Assembly (NCBI GenBank): GCA_001799195.1
Contig: MGSU01000017.1
Span: 1-20,915 of the forward strand
DNA from: Deltaproteobacteria bacterium RIFOXYA12_FULL_61_11
Lineage (GTDB): Bacteria > Bdellovibrionota_F > JAHFAK01 > YA12-FULL-61-11
Reading direction: 5' to 3'
Length of the DNA stretch: 20,915 bases
In this document: positions 13,904-20,915 of the stretch, piece after piece
Numbering within the stretch: the first letter of the stretch is position 1
How the letters are laid out: each line of letters opens with the position of its first letter
Translations under genes and position numbers: made by a program
The notes under the pieces: generated by a model
Databases searched by the model: none
What the model was told of the DNA's origin: nothing
The model's input: only the letters and a program-made list of their open reading frames with translations

Positions 13904-16090
13904 CTCGCTTCGGCCGGCCTCGGCCTGGTCTTTTTTCTTCGTCTCGCCGGCGTAGTAGTAGCTCGAGTACTTCAGGTAATCGATGTCCGAGGACACCTCG
14001 GCCTTGATGCCATTGATCAAGACCCCGAGCAGGTTGGCGTGTACCGTGTCGAGGATGACCTTGGCCCGCTTGAGCGCTTTGCGCGGGATCTCGCCGGAAC
14101 GGTAGACCAGGATGACGCCGTCGACCATCGTGGAGAGGATCGAGGCGTCGGTGACGGGCAGGATCGGGGTGGTGTCGAAGATGACGAGGTCGTACAGGGA
14201 CCGGACACGCTCGGTGAAGGCCTTGACTTCCGGCGAGTTGAGCAGCTCGGAGGGGTTCTGGGGCGAGGTTCCGCAGGTGATGATGTCGAGGTTGTCGATG
14301 CCCGGGATGCGCAGGATGTTGCGGATGTCCAATTTTCCCATCATCAGGTTGAGGACGTTGTTGGTAGCGTCGGCGAGTTCGCAGTTCTGGAGCACGATGT
14401 CGCTGAACCCTGGACTGCGATTGAGGCCCATGGAGGGATGCACGTTCGGGCGGCGGAGGTCGGTGTCGACGAGGAGAGTCCGCTTGCCGAGCTGGGCGAA
14501 GGCATGGGCGAGGTTGCTGGCCGTGATGCTCTTCCCCTCTTCCAAGGAGGACGCGGTGATCAGGATGACCTTGATGTTTTGCTTCTCGAGGATGAAATCC
14601 AGGGTGGTGCGGAAGATGCGGTAGGCCTCCGCGATGGGCGACTTCGGAGCATAATGGAGGATCAACGGGCTGAAATCGCGCAGGGTCTTGTCCTTGATGT
14701 CCGGCAGGTCGAAGAGATGCTTCTGCTTGAGTTCCTCGAAGTCCATGAAGGGAATGACTCCCAGGATCGGAGATTCGACGTAGTTGCTGACCTCTTCAAT
14801 GGTTTCGAAGGAGGTGTCCAAATTCTCGTAGACGATGGCGAGAACCACCCCGAGCAGGAACCCGAGCAGGAGCCCGAGCAAGACCTTGCGCATGGGTGAG
14901 GAGCTGTTGATGGGGGCGGACGGGGTCAAGGCCGGGTTGATGATGGTGATTTCGTCGTGCTTCTCTGCCTCTTTGATCTGGGCTTCCTGGAGGTGTACCT
15001 GGAGCTGATTGTAGAGGCTCGAGTTGGCGTCCACCTGGTGTTGGAGCCGAGCCATTTCGAGCTTGGATTCGGGCAGCTTCTTGTAGCGCGCGTTCAGTTC
15101 GTCTTTCTTGTGCAGGATGGCGACCTGCTCCTCCTTCATCCGGCCCACCTGGGCCTTGAGTTCTTGGACCATCTGTCGGATGGTGGAGGAGATGGTCTGA
15201 TCGAGCTTGGCGATGGGAGGATAGTCCTCTTTGTAGGACAAGAGCATGTTGGCCTTCTGCATGTTCATGTCCACGAGGGAGGAGTTGAGCTTGGCAAAGT
15301 TCGGACTCGACGAGGCGAGGATGAGTTCGGTCGAGGTTCTCGTTGGTAAGGTTTGGTTCTTCTGAATGTAACTGATGATATAGAGCGTTTCCTTGATGTC
15401 CTGGTCCGCTTTGTCGACCTTGGTATCAATGTCGGCGAGTTGCCGCAGCAAGCTCTCTTCTTGCAAAGAAAAATCGACGATATCGGTTTTTTCGCTATAG
15501 CGGCGCAGTTCGTCCTCGGATTCGCGCAGTTTTATGTTGGCTTGGCGGAGTTGCTCCTCCACGAATTCGCGAAGGTTTTTGGTCTTGATGATCTTTTCGT
15601 TGTAATGCCAGGTCTTGTAGGCTTGGGCATAGGCATTCGCAACCCGTTGCGTGGTTTCGGGATCAGGATCGTCCACCGTGATGCTGAGGACTCGCGAACT
15701 GGGTTCCTGGTCCACGGTGATCATGTTCTGGACCCCCAAGACCGCGCTCAGCAGTTCTGGGTCGGCCTTGATCCGGTCATCGGAGACATCCCCGGGAAGG
15801 AGGTCGAGGCTCTGGGAGACGATCACCGCTAGACGGAAACTCTTGAGCATGATCAGGTGGGTCTCGATGGGATCGGCGTTCTGGTATTGGTTGCCCATCA
15901 AGTAGCCGGTCGAGACCTCCTGGGTGTTGATCTTCAGGGAGGCAGAGGCGCGGAAGAGGGGGATTTCGCGATGAAGGCGGGTAAAACCATAGGTCAGCCC
16001 GCCGGCGAGCAGGGTGACCAGGAGTACCACGTACTTGTGCTTCTTGAGGACTCGGAAATAATCGCTGACCGAGAGTTCGTAGCCTTGCAT
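13898..16090 (-). CDS. Wzc-type polysaccharide co-polymerase and BY-kinase
   Basis: This 730-residue inner-membrane protein controls chain length and export of surface polysaccharide. A first membrane helix (20-38) leads into a Wzz domain, then a long periplasmic coiled coil (170-380). A Pro/Ser motif (PALTPSAPINSSSP, 386-399) and a second membrane helix (401-420) follow. The cytoplasmic BY-kinase domain has Walker A ASSLEEGKS (513-521), Walker A' LLVDTDLRRP (539-548) and Walker B LVIFDTTP (635-642). The common GEGK reads EEGK, but the essential GKS remains. The C-terminal tyrosine cluster (Y705, Y708, Y711-713) is the usual autophosphorylation site. The start is ATG 16088-16090; no clear Shine-Dalgarno sequence precedes it. 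The gene converges on the HD protein with an 8-base gap and diverges from the acyltransferase gene. Confidence 0.95.
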   Translation of the reverse strand: MQGYELSVSDYFRVLKKHKYVVLLVTLLAGGLTYGFTRLHREIPLFRASASLKINTQEVSTGYLMGNQYQNADPIETHLIMLKSFRLAVIVSQSLDLLPGDVSDDRIKADPELLSAVLGVQNMITVDQEPSSRVLSITVDDPDPETTQRVANAYAQAYKTWHYNEKIIKTKNLREFVEEQLRQANIKLRESEDELRRYSEKTDIVDFSLQEESLLRQLADIDTKVDKADQDIKETLYIISYIQKNQTLPTRTSTELILASSSPNFAKLNSSLVDMNMQKANMLLSYKEDYPPIAKLDQTISSTIRQMVQELKAQVGRMKEEQVAILHKKDELNARYKKLPESKLEMARLQHQVDANSSLYNQLQVHLQEAQIKEAEKHDEITIINPALTPSAPINSSSPMRKVLLGLLLGFLLGVVLAIVYENLDTSFETIEEVSNYVESPILGVIPFMDFEELKQKHLFDLPDIKDKTLRDFSPLILHYAPKSPIAEAYRIFRTTLDFILEKQNIKVILITASSLEEGKSITASNLAHAFAQLGKRTLLVDTDLRRPNVHPSMGLNRSPGFSDIVLQNCELADATNNVLNLMMGKLDIRNILRIPGIDNLDIITCGTSPQNPSELLNSPEVKAFTERVRSLYDLVIFDTTPILPVTDASILSTMVDGVILVYRSGEIPRKALKRAKVILDTVHANLLGVLINGIKAEVSSDIDYLKYSSYYYAGETKKKDQAEAGRSEG

Positions 16091-16104
16091 GGCGTTGTCG
16101 CACG

Positions 16105-16134
16105 TTGCCTCGAAGCCGTTCCTGGACGTAGAAT
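16105..16134 (+). promoter_or_regulatory. Promoter for the acyltransferase-hydrolase fusion gene
   Basis: TTGCCT (16105-16110), an 18-base spacer and TAGAAT (16129-16134) give a plausible sigma-70 promoter about 30 bases before the GTG start at 16171. The -10 box matches five of six bases. Confidence 0.45.
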
Positions 16135-16140
16135 ACTACG
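16127..16140. promoter_or_regulatory. Palindrome over both divergent -10 boxes
   Basis: CGTAG (16127-16131), AATA and CTACG (16136-16140) form a 14-base palindrome. It covers the putative -10 boxes of both divergent promoters, in the 80-base gap between the BY-kinase and acyltransferase genes. A repressor bound here would shut both directions. The arms are short, so chance is possible. Confidence 0.35.
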
Positions 16141-16161
16141 AGGGGTCTCACAGCAAGACAA
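16133..16161 (-). promoter_or_regulatory. Promoter for the BY-kinase gene
   Basis: On the minus strand TTGTCT (16156-16161), a 17-base spacer and TAGTAT (16133-16138) form a moderate sigma-70 promoter, with a leader of about 36 bases before the ATG at 16090. Confidence 0.4.
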
Positions 16162-16170
16162 GGACAAACC

Positions 16171-18378
16171 GTGGATCTGACGATGCTCCCTGCACTCGAG
16201 AAACGGTACTACCCGTTCCTGAACGTCATTGTCGAAGTTTTGTTGCGGCTAGGGCGGGTGACCATCCGCACCCATGCCATCAAGGACAGACGGTTCGGCT
16301 CGACGATCGTTGCCCTGAACCACTTCACCCGTTTCGAGGTGGCCTTGGTGGGCAAGGTGCTCTACGCGGAGAAGAACATCATCCCTCGCTATCTAGCGGA
16401 CAGCGGCTTGTTCGCCCCGGGGATCCTCGGCCGGTTCATCACCTCCTGCGGGGCGCTCCCGGTCAATTTCCCCAATCGGAACACGGTTATGGCCTCGGAC
16501 CTTGCCGTGGGCGGCACCTGGGTCATCTTCCCCGAGGGGTCGATGATCAAGGACAAGAAGATCTACGAGAAGAACACCTTCGTGGTGTATTCCTACGAGA
16601 GCGAGAATCCCTACCGTCCCCCGCGCACCGGGACCGCGATCATCGCCATGGAGGCCCAGCGGTACAAAGAGGAATTGCGCGAGTTGTTCGAACGGGGCGA
16701 ATACGGTCGGCTCGAGGAGGTTGCCGGGCTCAATCACCTCTCCACCGATACGCTCTACCGGCAGGTGTTCGAGGACGTACGTATCTTGCCCGTGAACATC
16801 AGCTACTTCCCGCGCAATTACCCCGACCATGCCAAGGTCGAACGCATCATCAATTCCTTGATGCCGAAGATCGATAATAAATTACGCGAGGAATTGGTGT
16901 TCGACGGTGCACTTTTGACCTATGGGGTGGATATCGACGTGCGTTTCGAACAACCTCTCTGCGTCAAGGATTTCGTGAATCATCCTTGGCTCTATCGCTT
17001 GCGTAACGTCTTCTCGGGGCTCGACCAACCCGAACGCGATCGGGACACTACGCGGCGACGTGCGAGCAAGATCATGCAGCAGTATATGCGGCGGATCTAT
17101 TTCTCGACCACGGTCAACCTCAACCACATCGCCTCGGAATTGATCCTGCAGGCCGTTCGGACGATCGGTCGAGAGGAGATGCTCTTGCCCGAATTGCGGC
17201 ACCGGATATTCCTGGTCCTGGACGAACTGGCACGGATGAAGGGGGTGTTTATCCACCGTGCTCTGGCAAGTCTCAAGGGCAGGATCGAGTTCCTCTACGA
17301 ACGGAAGGTCCCCCTCTTGGACCAGTACCTGGCCTTTTGCGCACTCAAGGGGCTCCTGACCCAAGAAGGCGAGGTCCTGCGGTTCTCTCCGGCCATCACC
17401 TCGGAGCCGGATTTCCAGCAGATACGCCTCGTGAACCCGATCAAAGTCGCGAGTAACGAGATCCAACCCCTGACCCAGGTCGTCGAGGTGATCAAACGAG
17501 TACTCCGTCGCGAACCCGAGTCCTACCGACAACAGCTTCACGAGGCGCTAACCGAGTTCGAACGTGAGGCCTTCGAACAGGCCTATGCCACCTATAGCGA
17601 GGGCCAGCGTTTGGACAAGGTCTTCATCGGACGGGAGCATCTCGGCCGGCCGCGATTGTTCGAGGGGCGCAGGTTGGGACGTGGGCTCGGCGTTTTGCTG
17701 ATCCACGGCATCACTGCCTGTCCCGGACAGATGGCCGCCCTGGGGGCCTTTCTCGCAGAACGCGGACATCACGTCTATTGCCTTCGTCTCGCGGGACACG
17801 GTACTTCTGCCCAGCACCTCCGCACCAAGAGTTGGCGGAACTGGTACAATACCGTCAAACGTGGTTATGCCCTACTGAGATACATCAGCGAGCGGGTCGC
17901 GGTAGTGGGCCAAGCCGGAGGATCGATGCTCGGGTTGCTCCTTGCTGCCGAACGCTCGGAGATGGCCGGGTTGATCTCGGTTTCCACCTCTGTGGAATTA
18001 CGCACGCAGTTAGAGCCGCTGGCCTGGATCCTCCAATATTTCCAACCCTATCTGGCCACGAGACACGTCGATCGGAGCTTCCACTACGCGGAAATGCCGA
18101 CCAAGTCTTTGGCCGAGGTAGCCTCGTTGCGCCGACAGGTTCGGCGGAGGTTGCCCGAGGTCCGCTGTCCGACCCTGTTCTTGCAGGGGCGGCACGGTTT
18201 TCGGCCAGGTCAAGCGGAGACGGAGAGCCTCTTTCATGCTCTCCCTTCCACGAGAAAAGAGCTTCGCCTCATCGCGGACGAACGCAGGACCTGTCTGCTG
18301 GGCGGCGAAGGGTGCGAGGCCATGTACGCCTCGATCGCGGAATTCCTAGAGGCTCTCGAAGCGGGATCGGAGGATTGA
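16171..18378 (+). CDS. PlsC-like acyltransferase fused to a catalytically degenerate alpha/beta-hydrolase
   Basis: This 735-residue protein starts at GTG 16171 with AAGGA seven bases upstream. The N-terminal part is a glycerol-phosphate/lysophospholipid acyltransferase domain. It has NHFTRFE (50-56), where Glu replaces the Asp of NHx4D, a substrate-binding-like stretch GALPVNFPNRN (94-104), and FPEGS (120-124). A helical region (270-480) follows, as in large PlsB-type enzymes. Residues 505-728 form an alpha/beta-hydrolase with LLIHGITACPGQM (509-521) as the oxyanion region. The nucleophile elbow reads GQAGG (580-584) instead of GxSxG. The acid position in LQGRHGFRPG appears to be Gly676, and the final His position appears to be Cys708 in RRTCLL. 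The hydrolase half is thus probably inactive and may bind lipid or the acyl donor. The protein probably acts at the inner membrane in phospholipid or lipid-anchor acylation; the substrate is unknown. Confidence 0.85.
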   Translation: MDLTMLPALEKRYYPFLNVIVEVLLRLGRVTIRTHAIKDRRFGSTIVALNHFTRFEVALVGKVLYAEKNIIPRYLADSGLFAPGILGRFITSCGALPVNFPNRNTVMASDLAVGGTWVIFPEGSMIKDKKIYEKNTFVVYSYESENPYRPPRTGTAIIAMEAQRYKEELRELFERGEYGRLEEVAGLNHLSTDTLYRQVFEDVRILPVNISYFPRNYPDHAKVERIINSLMPKIDNKLREELVFDGALLTYGVDIDVRFEQPLCVKDFVNHPWLYRLRNVFSGLDQPERDRDTTRRRASKIMQQYMRRIYFSTTVNLNHIASELILQAVRTIGREEMLLPELRHRIFLVLDELARMKGVFIHRALASLKGRIEFLYERKVPLLDQYLAFCALKGLLTQEGEVLRFSPAITSEPDFQQIRLVNPIKVASNEIQPLTQVVEVIKRVLRREPESYRQQLHEALTEFEREAFEQAYATYSEGQRLDKVFIGREHLGRPRLFEGRRLGRGLGVLLIHGITACPGQMAALGAFLAERGHHVYCLRLAGHGTSAQHLRTKSWRNWYNTVKRGYALLRYISERVAVVGQAGGSMLGLLLAAERSEMAGLISVSTSVELRTQLEPLAWILQYFQPYLATRHVDRSFHYAEMPTKSLAEVASLRRQVRRRLPEVRCPTLFLQGRHGFRPGQAETESLFHALPSTRKELRLIADERRTCLLGGEGCEAMYASIAEFLEALEAGSED

Positions 18379-18390
18379 AGTGGAGCTGGG

Positions 18391-20763
18391 TCAGCGAGCC
18401 CTGAGTCGGCGGTGCAGCCTCCAACCCACGAGGACGAGCAAGGTGATGAGCGGCCAGGACGGATCACGGCGAGGTTGTGACGCGGTGGGGTTTCCGGTCA
18501 AGAGACAACCGCCGGCGGAGGTGACCAGGATATCGTCACCTTGGTACTCACCGTGCTGCGGGGAGACGTTGTAGGCTCCGGACCCGGTCGGGTTATAGGG
18601 CGGGGGCTGCATGTCGAGGAAGGCAGGGTTGGGCGGCAGATACGAACTGGCCGGGGGCAAGTTCTGCTCGCTATTGGGCAGAGAACCGTTGCTGGTAGCT
18701 TCGACCACGACCCTGGAGGGACGAGAAAGAACGAAGTTGTCGGCCACGAGCAGGTCGAAAACGTAAGAACCCGGAGCGTCGGGGGTGAAGCGCAGACTCG
18801 CCTGGTAGGGGTCGGCGATCCTGTAGGTGCTCGTTTCGGGTTTCGAGGTCAGTTTCCAGTAATATCCGATGACCTGTTGGCGTACTCCTTCCACGAAGTC
18901 GTAGCTGTTGCTGCCCGTGAGGTCGAGTCCATTGGCAGCACCGCTGAGTTCGATACGGACGCCGTTCTGAGGCTCCGCCACGGCGACCGGGATGGAGTTG
19001 TCGCTGGGGACCCCCCCGGGGACTTGGAAGCCTCGCTGGGTGAGGTGGGCAATGATCGGAACGTGGTACTTCCCTCCGTGTTGTTCCTCGTCTGCCAGTA
19101 AGATCGCTTGATACCCCTCGAGCATGGAGAGGGTTGATTTGTTCAAGTACTGGAGGGAACCCAGGACCAGCCGGGTAGCGAGACCGGAGCCGCCCCCGGG
19201 TATCACGGTATTGTCGGGGAAGTCGCCGACGAACTGGCCGCGGAGTTGCCAGAGCGCTTGGCCCCACATCTCGCCCATGATGTGGACTTCTTGGAGGCCC
19301 TCGGTGAGGGTGGTCGAGTAAACCCGGTCGGTGCCGGCCAAGTTGCGCAAATAGGAGATCTTCTTGTTGTTGGCGTCGTCGGCGTCCCCGTCTTCGTAGA
19401 GACAGTTGCCCTTGCCGCAGTAATATTCTCCGATGAAAGGATCATCGGTGTAGGTTGCGGCGAAGAAGTCGGCAAAGCCCTCGTGGAGACCGCTGCCCTC
19501 CTTGTTCTCGAGGGGACCTTGGGTCGGGTCGTCGATGATCTGCGGTATCTGGGTGACCCGGTCGACGACGTAGTGGGTCAGTTCGTGGAGAATGACGTCG
19601 GCGCTCAGAGCTGGATCCTGAAAATGTTTTCCGTTGGAGAACATGAAAGCGTAGCGGGGACCGAGACCGTTGGGCAAGGGGAATTTCCCCATGTAGGCAG
19701 CGTTGTCGAACACCGCTTCTTCTCCGAGGTTGCTGACATTGGCATAGGCAATGACCTGGGTGTCGCCATCGTCGAAGCCCTGTTCGTGGAAGAAGGTCTT
19801 ACCCTGGTCGAGGTAATGGTAGATCATCAACATGTCGACTTCGGGCGAGGCTTCACCATAGGATTGGTCGACGAAGCTGCCGCTCGTCAGTTTTGGTTCT
19901 GCGACGCGGATGTCATCGTTGAGGACGCGAACGTAGATGCCGTTGAGGCTGCTCACCGAGGTCCCGTTCTCGGGCAAGAGGTGTTGAAAATCGACCACGC
20001 CGATAGGCCCGTCCATGGGGTTGAAGGTGAAGACCATGCCCTGCACGGTGACGCCCGGGTTCGTCAATTGGAGCTTGAACTCGCCCTTTTGGGAGCGAGC
20101 CTCGTCCTTGATCGAGAGGAACCGGGGAAAGCGATCGGCGGTGGTGGCGAGGTTCACCCAGTAGCCCCACACGGTGCGGCTGACGCGATCCTCGGAGTGA
20201 TGGACCACGCGGCAATGCATGGCGTAGAGCAGTTGCTGTTGATAGGGGAAGACGTACTTGTTGCAATCGAAGAGCAGGTCGTCCTTGGCTAGGGCAAGGT
20301 CCTGGGCGATCAATTCCTCGACATCATTGAAGCCGAGACCGTCGTTGTTGGCGGGGGTGATCCCCTCGAAGAGGATGCCGTCAATACTTATCAGCGAGTT
20401 GTGTTCGTCAAGATGGATATTGTAGGTCGAGGAATAGATGGGGTAGCCTCCGAAGTATTGTTCATAACGGGTATGGCGCGGAGAGGAGGACGTGTCGACG
20501 CCCTGGAGGTCGTTGGCGGCGATGCCGAGTTCCCCGGTATGGCTGAGCAGGTATTGCTTCGCGGGCAGGACGGTTGAACTGGGATTGAGGGTCATCGCCC
20601 GATGGAGTTCTTGGAATTTCCTGGTCTTACGTGCAAAAATGGTCGTTTTGGTTGCTGGGGACGTACTGGGTCCGAGTTGGTATTTCTCTCCCTGGGGCTC
20701 CTCGGGTGGATTGGTCGAACAGGCCAACCCGAGCGTGAAGAGGAAGATGAGTGCATACTGCAT
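18391..20763 (-). CDS. M36 (fungalysin)-type metalloprotease, lipoprotein with PKD-like domain and MYXO-CTERM-like tail
   Basis: The start is ATG 20763, behind GGAG; an in-frame start at 20838 would add 25 non-signal residues. The 790-residue product has a lipobox LGLAC (Cys15). An FTP-like propeptide (about 95-220) includes YEQYFGGYPIYSSTY. The peptidase domain has HELTH (393-397) as the zinc site with catalytic Glu394, and HEGFADFF (427-434) with Glu428 as third ligand. HIMGEMWGQALW (494-505) is the M36 hallmark. A PKD/Ig-like domain (about 591-690) and a Pro-rich stretch (700-730) follow. The tail has GGCLLTG (Cys753), a hydrophobic segment (770-780) and an Arg cluster, like MYXO-CTERM signals. 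It should be a secreted, surface-held or released gelatinase-like protease, self-activated by propeptide removal. It converges on the acyltransferase gene with a 12-base gap. Confidence 0.92.
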   Translation of the reverse strand: MQYALIFLFTLGLACSTNPPEEPQGEKYQLGPSTSPATKTTIFARKTRKFQELHRAMTLNPSSTVLPAKQYLLSHTGELGIAANDLQGVDTSSSPRHTRYEQYFGGYPIYSSTYNIHLDEHNSLISIDGILFEGITPANNDGLGFNDVEELIAQDLALAKDDLLFDCNKYVFPYQQQLLYAMHCRVVHHSEDRVSRTVWGYWVNLATTADRFPRFLSIKDEARSQKGEFKLQLTNPGVTVQGMVFTFNPMDGPIGVVDFQHLLPENGTSVSSLNGIYVRVLNDDIRVAEPKLTSGSFVDQSYGEASPEVDMLMIYHYLDQGKTFFHEQGFDDGDTQVIAYANVSNLGEEAVFDNAAYMGKFPLPNGLGPRYAFMFSNGKHFQDPALSADVILHELTHYVVDRVTQIPQIIDDPTQGPLENKEGSGLHEGFADFFAATYTDDPFIGEYYCGKGNCLYEDGDADDANNKKISYLRNLAGTDRVYSTTLTEGLQEVHIMGEMWGQALWQLRGQFVGDFPDNTVIPGGGSGLATRLVLGSLQYLNKSTLSMLEGYQAILLADEEQHGGKYHVPIIAHLTQRGFQVPGGVPSDNSIPVAVAEPQNGVRIELSGAANGLDLTGSNSYDFVEGVRQQVIGYYWKLTSKPETSTYRIADPYQASLRFTPDAPGSYVFDLLVADNFVLSRPSRVVVEATSNGSLPNSEQNLPPASSYLPPNPAFLDMQPPPYNPTGSGAYNVSPQHGEYQGDDILVTSAGGCLLTGNPTASQPRRDPSWPLITLLVLVGWRLHRRLRAR

Positions 20764-20915
20764 CGGTTTCTCCAACCGTAGGTTTGCAGAGAGAGTACCG
20801 CGGCGAGTGGACCTGCAAGAAATACACCCTAAAACCAAGGGAATTCTGCGTTGAAGTCATTGAGGAATATTACTCATGGTACGACTGCAACCCGAAGTAG
20901 TGAAAATTTTTCCTG
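20764..20915. other. Upstream region of the M36 protease gene, cut by the window edge
   Basis: This stretch should hold the promoter of the minus-strand protease gene. It is more AT-rich than the genes. I see the GGAG ribosome site next to the start but no -35/-10 pair strong enough to name, no tRNA and no convincing reading frame. Confidence 0.4.

Noticed and set aside
14039-14899. A 286-codon plus-strand open frame inside the BY-kinase gene
   Set aside because: It is antisense to the Walker motifs of a firm Wzc-type kinase.
17905-17955. Active serine nucleophile Ser585 in the hydrolase domain
   Set aside because: The Ser in GGSML lacks the second Gly of GxSxG and sits three residues past the elbow position, which is occupied by Ala582.
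19246-20292. A 348-codon plus-strand open frame opposite the M36 protease
   Set aside because: The protease motifs on the minus strand are unambiguous; the plus-strand product is Val/Gly/Asp-rich without motifs.
1-20915. Mobile elements, CRISPR arrays, tRNA or rRNA genes
   Set aside because: No transposase motifs, terminal repeats, regularly spaced repeats or tRNA-like cloverleaf were seen on reading through the window.

Overview
The window is about 20.9 kb of moderately GC-rich, densely coded chromosomal DNA with no RNA gene, insertion sequence, CRISPR array or integrase that I can see. It most likely comes from a myxobacterium-like (Myxococcota / former Deltaproteobacteria) bacterium. Two secreted proteins end in a MYXO-CTERM-like tail (Cys, hydrophobic segment, Arg cluster), several proteins are lipoproteins, and there are long proline-rich linkers and fused enzymes. 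A flagellin homologue behind a sigma-28-like promoter suggests a flagellated lineage. The taxonomic call is inference.

Left edge (1-1009): the 3' end of an unrecognised gene converges on a small stand-alone HNH endonuclease gene. They are followed by a regulatory gap holding a 9-bp hairpin and a sigma-28-like promoter (913-940).

Flagellar-type operon (1010-8286, + strand): four genes run in one direction. They encode a highly charged coiled-coil protein, a 1075-residue protein with a complete flagellin D0/D1-like core followed by a roughly 780-residue extension, an outer-membrane protein with a CsgG/TolB-N-like domain and a predicted beta-barrel, and a lipoprotein. This is the best candidate in the window for an undescribed system: a flagellar-regulon operon for a secreted or surface flagellin-like protein with its own outer-membrane partner.

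Middle (8254-11472): a minus-strand lipoprotein has two chagasin-like beta domains, a Cys-rich knot and a MYXO-CTERM-like tail. It is followed by FabH (ketoacyl-ACP synthase III) and a convergent PIG-L/LmbE-family deacetylase.

Polysaccharide/lipid region (11592-18378): this contains an ExeA-like AAA ATPase, a proline-rich degenerate HD-GYP protein whose frame is broken at a C9 tract, a Wzc-type BY-kinase with a Wzz domain, and a PlsC-like acyltransferase. The acyltransferase is fused to an alpha/beta-hydrolase fold that seems to have lost its whole catalytic triad. The ExeA-like ATPase plus BY-kinase pair is typical of exopolysaccharide loci of the exosortase-associated kind, but no exosortase lies in the window.

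Right edge (18391-20763, - strand): an M36 (fungalysin)-type metalloprotease has an FTP propeptide, a PKD-like domain, an N-terminal lipobox and a C-terminal MYXO-CTERM-like tail.

All five convergent gene pairs are separated by 20 bp or less, or overlap, with no conventional intrinsic terminator between them.
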